A stretch of DNA of 64,000 nucleotides from positions 1-64,000 of the forward strand of contig NZ_JAFMSY010000002.1 in the NCBI RefSeq assembly GCF_017916455.1. Reading direction: 5' to 3'. The notes under the pieces were generated by a model. The model saw nothing but the letters and a program-made list of their open reading frames with translations, made no database searches and was not told the origin of the DNA. Within the stretch, counting starts at the first letter, position 1, and the number at the start of each line of letters is the position of its first letter. A program made the position numbers and the translations under genes. Below are positions 45,489-53,928 of this stretch, one piece after another. Origin of the DNA: Nocardioides xinjiangensis (GTDB lineage: Bacteria; Actinomycetota; Actinomycetes; Propionibacteriales; Nocardioidaceae).

Positions 45489-46790
45489 CTAGCTGGTGCG
45501 CAAAGAGTCACTGCGGGTCGTCGGCGGGCGTGCGGCCGGTGTCGCGTGTGTGCGCCGGGAGCGCGCCGCGAGCTGTCGCGTCACGGTGCGAGCCGTGAAC
45601 CGCGCACCGAGCACGAACCGCGCCACTGGCCCGAAGCTGGCAGCCGCCGCGGCGCCGACGAAGTAGAGGTTCGGCACCGAGGCCTCGAAGTGGCGAGTGA
45701 GCGCAGGGAATGCCCCCTCGCTCCGGAGCGACGCGCGGAGATCCGCGTCGAGGAACGGGATCCGATCGAGGTCGACGCGGTAGCCGGTCGCCGAGATCAC
45801 CTGGTCGGCCCGGATCTCCCGACGCTCGCCGTCGACAGCGAGCTCCAGCGAGACCTGTGAGCCCTCGACGCGGGCCGATCGCGTCTCGTGCCCGTAGAGG
45901 ATCTGCACCTTTCCTTCTATTCGGTCACGCAGCCACCACGCGCCCGAAGGGCCGAAGGACGACGTGGCGAGGTGCAGGCGCGTGCGGTTGGGGAGCGCGT
46001 GGAACGCGAGCGGACCGTGCTCGGCCATCCAGCAACGCATCCCGGTACACAGTCCGCCCACGGGCCGGCGTAGCTGCTGCCAGGTCGGCCGGTCGAGTGG
46101 ATGAGGCAGGGGATTCCACGTCACCGAGCCGCCTCGCGCCACAATGCGCACGTGGGCGCCGTGCTCGTGCATCAGCGCCGCGTTCTCGAGCGCGGACTGG
46201 CCGGCGCCGATCACGACGACCTCGCGTCCGGCGAACGTCGAAGGTTGAAGCTGCTCACCGGCGACGCCGGACGTCCCGATCCCGCCCCGCACCGAGGACG
46301 AGTGCGCACAGAGCTCGGACGGCAGCCCGGTGAGCGCCGCGGGCACGTGCCGGAAGTGTGTCAGCCCGACTGCGACCACCACCTGACGGGCAGCCACGCT
46401 GTCGCCGTCGGCAAGATCCAGCACGAAGCCACGTCCCGCGCGCGACAGCTGGAGGACATGCGTGTCCTCGACGCACACCTTCGTCTGCTCGACGAACCAC
46501 TCGCCGTACTCGCAGTACACCTCCAGGGGGACCGGCACACCCCACCCGCCGACGTCGTACCCGTGGTCACCGCAGAAGCGAGCCAGCGAAAACGCGTCAT
46601 GGGGGTCCGAGAGGTTGGACGCGAATCCCTCCGAGCGCAGCCACATCCCCTCGGGCATGTGGTGGCGCCACGTGTGCATGGGAGTACCGAAGAGCCGGTA
46701 GCCGATGCCGCGGTCGGCGAGGTGGGAGGCGACGGACAGGCCGTACGGCCCTGCGCCGATGATGACGACGTCGGCCGAGTCAGAGGTCAT
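45489..46790 (-). CDS. FAD/NAD(P)-dependent oxidoreductase (flavin monooxygenase-like)
   Basis: A 433-residue two-dinucleotide-domain flavoprotein. The FAD site is VVIIGAGPYGLSVASHL, the NADPH site EVVVIGAGQSALENAALMHEHG, and QVISATGYRVDLDRIPFLD is the ATG-type motif near the C-terminus. The WRHHMPEGMWLRSEGFASNLSDP segment is like bacterial flavin-containing and N-hydroxylating monooxygenases. Substrate unknown. ATG 46790 has a GAGGAGC ribosome site ~9 nt upstream. The last ~30 residues are Thr/Pro/Arg-rich and disordered. Confidence 0.85.
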   Translation of the reverse strand: MTSDSADVVIIGAGPYGLSVASHLADRGIGYRLFGTPMHTWRHHMPEGMWLRSEGFASNLSDPHDAFSLARFCGDHGYDVGGWGVPVPLEVYCEYGEWFVEQTKVCVEDTHVLQLSRAGRGFVLDLADGDSVAARQVVVAVGLTHFRHVPAALTGLPSELCAHSSSVRGGIGTSGVAGEQLQPSTFAGREVVVIGAGQSALENAALMHEHGAHVRIVARGGSVTWNPLPHPLDRPTWQQLRRPVGGLCTGMRCWMAEHGPLAFHALPNRTRLHLATSSFGPSGAWWLRDRIEGKVQILYGHETRSARVEGSQVSLELAVDGERREIRADQVISATGYRVDLDRIPFLDADLRASLRSEGAFPALTRHFEASVPNLYFVGAAAAASFGPVARFVLGARFTARTVTRQLAARSRRTHATPAARPPTTRSDSLRTS

Positions 46791-47481
46791 GGGAGCGAGC
46801 TCCTCGCGCCCGTCGTCGTCCGCGCCTCGCTTGAGCGGGTTGGATCACGATGCATTCGTCGCCCCCCGGATGTGGACGAAGTGGGTGTCCGTGAGGAGGC
46901 TGCCCTCACGCACTCAGGCAACGTCTCAGACTCGCAACGGCCAGGACCGGGTCCGTCGGCGAGATCCCCAATACTCGGGAGTCGCGCTGGGGCGTCGGCC
47001 AGCTTCCACGGAGTGTCGAACGCGGACGGACCAGCGGGAAGGTCCGCGGGCGCCGCGGGCGGGCGCGGACGCCGCGGGACGCTGCCGAGCTCCTGCGGGA
47101 ACTCTGGCTGCGCCCTGACGGCGCGCGTCCCTGTGGGAGTACCACCCATCCTCATGCACGCCACGTCGACGACCTGGACCGACAGGCGAGACGCCGCACC
47201 AACCTCCCGGTGGACGACATCCTCAGGGTGCGCGACGGCATCTCGCTGTCCTGGTCGGACGCCATCGCCGCCAGGCTCCGGGCGATGGACGCGAGCGCGA
47301 GTGCCTGCACCGAGTCCCAGCTGCCGGGCTCCAGCGTCGCGGCTACCTCGTTCGCGTGGTCAGCGCGGGGGTGGGCAGCTCGCACCGAGCAGCTCCCCGT
47401 GCCGCGGCGTACCCATCTCTGCATGCCGGGGGAACAAGCCGTGGTGGGGGCCGCGACGCGAACAGGTGCAAGGCTGGAGCC
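46791..47481. other. 691-bp stretch without a recognisable gene
   Basis: All frames were read and no known family appears. A minus-strand frame (46787-47164, 125 codons) overlaps the oxidoreductase start by ATGA, but it is Pro/Arg/Ser-rich with rare codons in its second half. A plus-strand frame (47210-47485) has a plausible helical stretch (IAARLRAMDAS) but no ribosome site. The DNA may be a promoter region plus a decayed gene. Confidence 0.5.
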
Positions 47482-47874
47482 ATGATCGATGTCACTTTCG
47501 ACGAGCTCATGGAACTGGTGGTGCACGGCTTCGAGATCGGTGGCGTCACGGTCCTGGTGCTCGGCGCCCTCGGCGCCTTCGCGCACGCGGTGATGGTCGC
47601 GCGGCGGACCGGTCTTCGCGATGCCTATGAGACGGCACGACGGAGCGTGGGCCGCGCAATCCTGCTCGGGCTCGAGCTGCTCATCATCGCGGACATCGTC
47701 CTGACCATCACGGTCGATCCCACCTTGGAGAGCGCGTTGGCACTGGGACTCATCGTGCTGGTGAGGACGTTCCTCAGCTTCTCCCTCGAGGTCGAGCTCG
47801 AGGGCACGTTGCCGTGGCGTCGAGGTTCGGGCGGGACGGGCACCCCGGCGCACCAGCGCGACACCCCGGCTTGA
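47482..47874 (+). CDS. DUF1622 family membrane protein
   Basis: A 130-residue small membrane protein with three predicted helices: GFEIGGVTVLVLGALGAFAHAVMV, AILLGLELLIIADIVLTITV and LESALALGLIVLVRTFLSFSLEVELEG. The LGLELLIIADIVLTI and VRTFLSFSLEVE stretches are the DUF1622 signature. Function is unknown for the family. ATG 47482 follows GGCTGGAGCC. The C-terminal ~20 residues are a Gly/Thr-rich tail. It is convergent with the next small gene. Confidence 0.85.
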   Translation: MIDVTFDELMELVVHGFEIGGVTVLVLGALGAFAHAVMVARRTGLRDAYETARRSVGRAILLGLELLIIADIVLTITVDPTLESALALGLIVLVRTFLSFSLEVELEGTLPWRRGSGGTGTPAHQRDTPA

Positions 47875-47967
47875 CCGGCCACCCGGTCGGACCGCCGCTC
47901 CTCCGAGACGGGATACCGTGGGCGCCGGAGGACCCGCCCGGAAGCGGTTGCCGGGGCCGCTCAGCCC

Positions 47968-48192
47968 CTAGAGGACCGCGCCGCGGGGCGCGACCTCCAC
48001 GGTGGAGACACTCCGTGCGAACAGCACCACGAGCCGATCGCCGTGACGGCAGCGGAGCACGCCTGACTCGTTCGAGAGCGTGCTGACGACGTGGTCGATG
48101 AGCTCCTCCTCGCTCCCCGCACCAGGGTCGTCGTACGAGACATCCATGCTGTCACCGCTGACGAGCCGGACCCGAAGCACAAGCCCCTCCAT
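47968..48192 (-). CDS. Small acidic protein of unknown function
   Basis: A 74-residue protein starting at ATG 48192 with a GCGAGG ribosome site just upstream; in-frame extension to 48252 is less likely. MEGLVLRVRLVSGDSMDVSYDD, EEELIDHVVSTLSNESGVLRCRHGDRLVVLFARSV suggest an alternating strand-helix-strand fold without signal or membrane segments. Codon use is coding-like. A weak GGGGC/GCCCC hairpin (47953-47968) lies at its 3' end, facing the DUF1622 gene. No function can be named. Confidence 0.55.
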   Translation of the reverse strand: MEGLVLRVRLVSGDSMDVSYDDPGAGSEEELIDHVVSTLSNESGVLRCRHGDRLVVLFARSVSTVEVAPRGAVL

Positions 48193-48340
48193 ACCTCGCA
48201 CAGTAGACGCGCGCGACGGCCACCCGCCATCGATCTGCGCCACGAGAGGCACGGCGCACGTCGGTCAGCACCGCCATCTAGACCGGTACGACCCGGCTGA
48301 ACTCGTTCGAGCCAGCACCCCTAGTCATCGGAGGACCGAC

Positions 48341-48472
48341 ATGACACGTTGGACGTCTGCGGGTGACAACCCGGGCGCCCGCGGACCCACGAACGAGCGA
48401 CAAAGGAGTCCTCGATGGTCATGGTCAGCAAGCGTTCTGGACGATCTCTGGGCGTTGCGACAGCCGCCCTGA
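48341..48472 (+). CDS. Possible 43-codon upstream ORF overlapping the M28 peptidase start
   Basis: ATG 48341 has a good GGAGGA ribosome site (48330-48335) and opens a 43-codon frame with four Trp codons that ends 58 bases inside the peptidase gene in another frame. It could be a regulatory upstream ORF, or the ribosome site could be chance. No homologue is recognised. Confidence 0.25.
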   Translation: MTRWTSAGDNPGARGPTNERQRSPRWSWSASVLDDLWALRQPP

Positions 48473-50025
48473 TGATGGCATCTGCAGGTGCGGTGGTGCC
48501 GCTCACGGCCTCGTCCTCGGCCGCAGCACCCAACGACAAGGCGTGCGACAGCCGCAACAACAACACGTACTCGAAGCTTCTCGGATGCATCTCGGCCGAG
48601 GGGGTGACCAAGCACCTCGAGGCCTTCCAGGCCATCGCCGACGCCAACGGCGGTACCCGCGCCACCGACACGCCCGGCTACCAGGCCAGCGTCGACTACG
48701 TCGTCGGGGTGCTCGAGAAGTCGGGTTGGTCGGCCGAGGTCGTGCCGTTCACCTACAACGCCACCGACACGGTCCTCCAGCAGATCTCGCCGACCTCGGT
48801 GGCGCACCCCCACACCGGTGCCACCGGCACGGGCGAGGGCGACGTCACCGCTGCCGTGGTGCCGGTCGACGTCAAGCTGACCGGCGACCGGTTGAACACC
48901 AGCGGCTGCCAGGCGACGGACTTCGCCGGCTTCCCGGCCGGCTCCATCGCGCTCCTGCAGCGGGGCGGATGCAACTTCTCCGTCAAGGCGATCAACGCCG
49001 AAGCCGCGGGCGCGGCCGGGGCGATCATCTTCAACCAGGGCGACACCATCGGCGCCGGCGACCGGTTCGGCCTGTTCAACCCCACGTTGGGCGGCAGCGA
49101 CGTCGTCGACATCCCAGTGGTCGGCACGACCTTCGCCGCCGGCCAGTCCCTCGCCCAGGCCGGTTCCACGGCACGGGTCGCGGTCGAGTTCCGCCCGGTG
49201 ACCGACTACAACGTCATCGGCGAGCTGGAGGGCGAGGTCGACGACAACGTCGTCATGGCCGGAGCCCACCTCGACTCGGTGCCTGCGGGCCCCGGCATCA
49301 ACGACAACGGCAGCGGCTCGTCCGGGCTGCTCGACCTGGTGGAGGCGATGGGCAACTCCAAGCCCCACAACACCGTGCGGTTCGCATGGTGGGGTGCCGA
49401 GGAGATCGGCCTGCTCGGGTCCACCGCCTGGGTCGCGCAGCGCACCCAGGCCGAGAAGGACGAGATCGCGCTCTACCTCAACTTCGACATGATCGGCTCG
49501 CCGAACTACTACTTCGGCATCTACGACGCCAACGAGTCGAGCTTCGTGGCGCCCGTGCCCGTGCCGGAAGGGTCGGAGCACATCGAGCGCACCTTCGAGT
49601 CCTTCTACACCCTGCGCAGCGAGCCGTACGACGACTCGGCGTTCAGCGGCCGGAGCGACTACCAGGCCTTCATCAACAACGGCATCCCGTCCGGTGGTCT
49701 CTTCACGGGAGCGGAGGTCGTCAAGACCCCGCAGCAGCAGGCGATCTGGGGCGGTGTCGCCGGCGAGTCCTTCGACCAGTGCTACCACCTGGCCTGCGAC
49801 ACCATCGACAACGTCAACCAGGAGGCGCTGGACGTCAACTCCGACGCCGTCGCGTTCGCCGTGCTCACCTACGCGTACTCGACCGAGGGCGTGAACGGCG
49901 TCGAGGGACGAAAGGTGCCGGGCACGTTCACCATCCCGGCCCCTGCCGGCCCGGAGCACACCTTCGCCGGGCCTCTCGGCGGCGACGACGAGCACGACCA
50001 CGACCACGACCACGTGGCCAGCTGA
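48415..50025 (+). CDS. Secreted M28 family aminopeptidase with PA domain
   Basis: A 536-residue exported zinc peptidase like Streptomyces aminopeptidase S. The signal peptide is residues ~1-38 (SLGVATAALMMASAGAVVPLTASSSAAA). A PA domain lies at ~125-265 (GSIALLQRGGCNFSVKAINAEAAGAAG). The M28 metal ligands are seen in AGAHLDSVPAGPGINDNGSG (His, Asp), WWGAEEIGLLGS (Glu pair), NFDMIGS (Asp) and CYHLACDTIDN (His). The extreme C-terminus is a DDEHDHDHDH tail. ATG 48415 is 6 nt after AAGGAG; ATG 48421 is also possible. It probably releases N-terminal amino acids from external peptides. Confidence 0.92.
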   Translation: MVMVSKRSGRSLGVATAALMMASAGAVVPLTASSSAAAPNDKACDSRNNNTYSKLLGCISAEGVTKHLEAFQAIADANGGTRATDTPGYQASVDYVVGVLEKSGWSAEVVPFTYNATDTVLQQISPTSVAHPHTGATGTGEGDVTAAVVPVDVKLTGDRLNTSGCQATDFAGFPAGSIALLQRGGCNFSVKAINAEAAGAAGAIIFNQGDTIGAGDRFGLFNPTLGGSDVVDIPVVGTTFAAGQSLAQAGSTARVAVEFRPVTDYNVIGELEGEVDDNVVMAGAHLDSVPAGPGINDNGSGSSGLLDLVEAMGNSKPHNTVRFAWWGAEEIGLLGSTAWVAQRTQAEKDEIALYLNFDMIGSPNYYFGIYDANESSFVAPVPVPEGSEHIERTFESFYTLRSEPYDDSAFSGRSDYQAFINNGIPSGGLFTGAEVVKTPQQQAIWGGVAGESFDQCYHLACDTIDNVNQEALDVNSDAVAFAVLTYAYSTEGVNGVEGRKVPGTFTIPAPAGPEHTFAGPLGGDDEHDHDHDHVAS

Positions 50026-50226
50026 GCGCAGCGAAGGTCCAGCACGCAGCAGCACCGTTCGGCCGGGGAGGGCGACCACGTCGCCCACCCCGGCCGATCC
50101 TCGCGTCACCGCCCTCGCAGCGGGCGGACCCGCGACCCCTCGCTCCGGCGTGCACCTGGCCCTAGGCTGCGTACGTCGCTCCCAGGGCGTCGTCCCGCAC
50201 CACCGACCTCGAGTGGAGGCCACCTC

Positions 50227-52665
50227 GTGCCCGTCCGCAGTCTTCGGCAGGAGGAAGCCGTCGAGCGTGCGGCCCTGCTGTCGGTCACCTCCTACGACAT
50301 CGACATCGACCTCACCGACCTGGTCGACGGTTCCGCGTTCCGGGCCGTCAGCAGGGTGCGCTTCACGGGCGCCGCCGGCGCGTCGACGTTCGTCGACTGC
50401 TGTGCGGAGGTGGAGTCGGCCACGCTCAACGGCGCGGCGCTGCCGGCGGCGCAGGAGGGGCGGATCGCCCTGTCCGGCCTCGCCGAGGACAACGAGCTGG
50501 TGGTGGCCACGGTGCAGCGCGACACCACGCACGGGCGGGGGGTCCACCGCGCCGTCGACCCCGGCGACGACAACGTCTACCTGTGGACCACCTTCGAGCC
50601 CGACGAGGCGCGCTTCGCGTGGGCCTGCTTCGACCAGCCCGACCTGAAGGCGCCCCACGCCTTCACGGTCACGGCCCCCGCGGCCTGGACCGTGGTGAGC
50701 AACTCGGGCGACCCGGTGGTCGAGGACCTCGAGGGGGCGCGCCGCTGGACGTTCGCGCCGACGCCGCCGCTGTCCACCTACAACCCGGTCGTCGTGGCCG
50801 GCCCGTTCGTCGAGGTGCGCCGAGAGGCCGGCGGCTACGACCTCGGCCTCCACGCCCGCCGGACCCTGGCGTCCGCGCTCGAGCGCGACGCCGAGCAGCT
50901 GTTCACGATCACCGCGCAGGGCCTCGCCTTCTTCGGCGAGCGCTTCGACATGCCGTTCCCCCAGCGCACGTACGACCAGGTGTTCCTCCCCGAGTTCGGC
51001 GGGGCGATGGAGAACTACGGCTGCGTCACCTGGTCCGACACCATCCTGCGACGACACGAGCCGACGACCGGCGAGTGGCAGATGTTCACCAACGTGCTGC
51101 TGCACGAGATGGCGCACATGTGGTTCGGCAACATCGTCACCATGCGCTGGTGGGACGACCTCTGGCTCAACGAGGCGTTCGCGGAGTTCGCCTGCATGTG
51201 GGCAGCCGAGCGGGCCACTGCCTACGGCGACACCGCCGCGAACAACCTCGTGGGCGACAAGCTGAACGCCTACCTCGCCGACCAGGGCCCCAGCTCGCAC
51301 CCCATCCGCCAGCCGGTGCCGAGCGTGGCGCACGCCGAGTCGATCTTCGACTCCATCACCTACCCCAAGGGCGCGGCAGTGCTCAAGCAGCTCATGCACT
51401 TCGTCGGCGAGGACACCTTCTGCCGCGGCATGAGCGCCTACTTCGCCGAGCACGCGTGGGGCAACACGACCCTCGACGACCTCGTCGGCGCCCTCGAGCA
51501 GGCCAGCGGCCGCGACCTCCACCCGTGGCGCACCGCCTGGCTGGAGACCGCCGGGGTCGACCGGCTGGGCATCGAGCGCACCGAGGCCGGTCTCGTGCTC
51601 ACCGCGGCTGGCGCTCACGGTGCCCCGCACCCGCAGGTGGTCGGGGTGGGCGCGTACCGCCGTGCCGGCGGCGCGCTCGAGGAGGTGGGCTCCACCCGGG
51701 TGGAGGTGGCGGGCGAGCGGACCGCCGTCGAGGGCCTCCCGGAGGCCGACCTCTACCTGGTGAACCACGACGACGCCACCTTCGCCACCACCCGCCCCGA
51801 TGCCGCGGGGCGCGAGCTGCTGGTCGGTCGCCCCTCGGGGCTGCCCACCACGCTGGCCCGCGCCGTGGCGATGGCGACCGTGTGGGACATGCTGACCAAC
51901 GCCGAGGCGACGGCCGCCGAGGCGGTGGGCGCGCTGACCGACGCGCTGTCGGTGGAGACGGTGGAGACGGTCGTCGAGCCGTTCCTCGAGCTGTCCGTCA
52001 CCGCCGCGCAGCGGTGGGCTCCCGAGCCGGAGCGGTCGCGGTTGGAGGCGCAGGTGGGCGCCGCGGCACGACGGCTGGTGGCCACCGGGGTGGCACGGCA
52101 CGCGGCGCTGCGCACGCTGGCCCGGACGGCGGCCGGCAAGGAGGACGTCGCCGCTGTCCGCGAGGAGTCCGGCGACGACGTCGACCTGCAGTGGTACGTC
52201 CTGCAGCGCCGGGCGGAGCTGGGGGAGGTGGACGCCGAGGCCGTGCGGGCCTTGCAGGAACGCGACCCCGACCCCGACGCCTGGGTGCGTGCGCTGTGCG
52301 TACGAGCGAGCTCATCCTCAGCCGAGGCGAAGCAGGAGGCGTGGACCGCGGTGGTCGAGCGCACCGTGCCCATCCAGAACGCGCGGACGGTGTCGGAGGC
52401 CTTCTGGCGACCCGGCCAGGACGAGGTGCTGGCTCCGTACGCCCAGCGCTACATCGACGCGCTGCCCTCCTTGCACGCGGGCGGGATGATCCCGGGCCTG
52501 GCGCTCTCGTACAGCCTCTTCCCGGTGTTCGCCGTCGACGAGGCGTGGGTGGCGCACGTCCGCGAGGTCGCGGCGGCCCACGCCGCCCCCGTGGTGGTCG
52601 GCGCACTGACCGAGCGCTCCGAAGAGGTGCTGCGGATGGTGCGCACCCGCTCGCTGAACCGGTAG
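50227..52665 (+). CDS. pepN: M1 family aminopeptidase N, second copy
   Basis: An 812-residue paralogue of the product at 10549-12996. GGAMENYG and HEMAHMWFGNIVTM with the distal Glu in LWLNEAF are complete, so it should be active. Differences from the first copy are spread through the ERAP1-like C-terminal half, suggesting different peptide preference. No signal peptide is seen. GTG 50227 has GGAGG ~9 nt upstream, and TAGGCT at 50163-50168 is a possible -10. A strong hairpin follows at 52865-52896. Confidence 0.93.
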   Translation: MPVRSLRQEEAVERAALLSVTSYDIDIDLTDLVDGSAFRAVSRVRFTGAAGASTFVDCCAEVESATLNGAALPAAQEGRIALSGLAEDNELVVATVQRDTTHGRGVHRAVDPGDDNVYLWTTFEPDEARFAWACFDQPDLKAPHAFTVTAPAAWTVVSNSGDPVVEDLEGARRWTFAPTPPLSTYNPVVVAGPFVEVRREAGGYDLGLHARRTLASALERDAEQLFTITAQGLAFFGERFDMPFPQRTYDQVFLPEFGGAMENYGCVTWSDTILRRHEPTTGEWQMFTNVLLHEMAHMWFGNIVTMRWWDDLWLNEAFAEFACMWAAERATAYGDTAANNLVGDKLNAYLADQGPSSHPIRQPVPSVAHAESIFDSITYPKGAAVLKQLMHFVGEDTFCRGMSAYFAEHAWGNTTLDDLVGALEQASGRDLHPWRTAWLETAGVDRLGIERTEAGLVLTAAGAHGAPHPQVVGVGAYRRAGGALEEVGSTRVEVAGERTAVEGLPEADLYLVNHDDATFATTRPDAAGRELLVGRPSGLPTTLARAVAMATVWDMLTNAEATAAEAVGALTDALSVETVETVVEPFLELSVTAAQRWAPEPERSRLEAQVGAAARRLVATGVARHAALRTLARTAAGKEDVAAVREESGDDVDLQWYVLQRRAELGEVDAEAVRALQERDPDPDAWVRALCVRASSSSAEAKQEAWTAVVERTVPIQNARTVSEAFWRPGQDEVLAPYAQRYIDALPSLHAGGMIPGLALSYSLFPVFAVDEAWVAHVREVAAAHAAPVVVGALTERSEEVLRMVRTRSLNR

Positions 52666-52864
52666 GGCTCTGGTTCCCGGCCGAACCGGCTCCCGACGTG
52701 ACCTGGAAACTTCCGCAGACCCCGTAACACGGGCGGCGCCACCGACGCTGAGGTAGTGAGCGGCCGCGTTCCGCTGGGCCACTCGTCGCGCACCCGTGCC
52801 CCGACCTCCCGCCGGAGCACGGATCCCCCCAGGTGCGACGGGACGGCTCGAACAACGCGCAGGA

Positions 52865-52896
52865 CAGCGGCGCGGCCCTCCGGGGTCGCGCCGCTG
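52865..52896. terminator. Strong hairpin between convergent pepN copy 2 and dehydratase genes
   Basis: CAGCGGCGCG (52865-52874) and CGCGCCGCTG (52887-52896) pair perfectly with a 12-nt loop in the 290-bp convergent gap 52666-52955. The rest of that gap holds no gene that I can recognise. Confidence 0.55.
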
Positions 52897-52955
52897 CTGC
52901 GTGCGGCCCGTGCAAGGCGCCCTCCCGGGGCGGCCGGCGGGCCGTCGCCGAAGCG

Positions 52956-53882
52956 CTAGCCGAGCGTGGCCGGGTCGGTGTTGGCCCCGCAGACGACGAC
53001 CGCCACCCGCTCCCCGTCCGCCGGCACGTACGCCCCGGACAGCAGCGCCGCGTACGCCGTCGCGGCGCCGTGCTCGGACGCGACCCGGTACTCGTCCCAC
53101 AGCTCCTGCCGCGCCGCCACGATCGCGTCCTCGCCGACCAGCACGGACACCGGAGGCTCGGCGCGGGCGGCGGCGAGCGCGAGCTCGCCGACCCGACGGG
53201 CGCCCAGCGAGTCCGCCGCGACGCCCGACACCTCCACGTCGACCGGCCGGTCCACGGCCAGCGCGCTGTGGAGGGTCGGGCACAGCCGCGGCTCGACCGC
53301 CACGACCCGCGCCCGGCCGCGCACCGCGGCGGCGATGCCGGCGTACAGCCCGCCGCCGCCGACCGCCACGACGACCGTGTCGACCCCCGGCTCGTCCTCG
53401 AGGACCTCCTCGCCCACCGTGCCTGCGCCGGCCGCCACCTCGAGCTGGTCGTACGCGTGGGCGAACGCGGCTCCCTCCGCCGCTGCATGTGCCACGGCCG
53501 CCGCGTAGGCCTCGGCGTACTCGCGGCCGGCCCTGCGGACCTCCGCGCCGTAGCGCTCGATCCGCGCCACCTTGACCTGCGGCGCCGACTCCGGGACGAA
53601 CACGGTGGCCCGCACCCCGAGCTCGCGGGCGGCGAACGCCTGCGCGAGGCCGGCGTTGCCGCCCGAGGCGACGACGATGCCGGCGTCGCCCAGCTCGCCG
53701 CGCTCGAGGGCTGCGAGCTGCCGGTTGAAGGCGCCGCGGGTCTTGAACACGCCGCAGTGCTGCAGGTGCTCGCACTTGAGCCAGACGCCGCCGCGGCCGC
53801 CGGGCGGGAGCAGGGGAGTGCGCCGTACCCGGCCGGCGATCCGGTCGCGGGCGGCCAGCACGTCGTCGCGGGTGATCGTCAC
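52956..53882 (-). CDS. PLP-dependent threonine/serine dehydratase-like enzyme
   Basis: A 308-residue fold-type II PLP enzyme. The cofactor Lys is Lys47 in CGVFKTRGAFN, phosphate is bound by SGGNAG and the GGGGLYAG loop. The CEHLQHCGVFKTRGA stretch fits threonine/serine dehydratases and related serine racemases. It lacks the C-terminal ACT regulatory domain of biosynthetic IlvA, so it is a short catabolic type. GTG 53882 is the start. Its upstream neighbour, the sulfatase gene, ends 46 bases before. Exact substrate is uncertain. Confidence 0.85.
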   Translation of the reverse strand: MTITRDDVLAARDRIAGRVRRTPLLPPGGRGGVWLKCEHLQHCGVFKTRGAFNRQLAALERGELGDAGIVVASGGNAGLAQAFAARELGVRATVFVPESAPQVKVARIERYGAEVRRAGREYAEAYAAAVAHAAAEGAAFAHAYDQLEVAAGAGTVGEEVLEDEPGVDTVVVAVGGGGLYAGIAAAVRGRARVVAVEPRLCPTLHSALAVDRPVDVEVSGVAADSLGARRVGELALAAARAEPPVSVLVGEDAIVAARQELWDEYRVASEHGAATAYAALLSGAYVPADGERVAVVVCGANTDPATLG

Positions 53883-53928
53883 CGCGCCAGTATCGGCGAC
53901 CGTGGCGCTCCGACCGGCGGGTGGTCCG

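Noticed and set aside
46357..46368. A 12-nt match to the tRNA-Pro 3' end (TGTCAGCCCGAC) as a possible attachment repeat
   Set aside because: It lies inside the conserved NAD(P)/FAD oxidoreductase coding sequence, is short for a GC-rich genome, and no integrase is present between it and the tRNA.
46787..47164. 125-codon minus-strand frame as a confident gene
   Set aside because: Despite the ATGA overlap with the next gene, codon use worsens in its second half and the product is Pro/Arg/Ser-rich without structure, so it is reported only as an unassigned stretch.
48325..52101. A very long minus-strand open frame (over 1200 codons) opposite the M28 and M1 peptidase genes
   Set aside because: Its composition is His/Gly/Arg-rich without any domain, and the plus strand has complete catalytic motifs in both genes. 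Long antisense frames are expected at this GC content.
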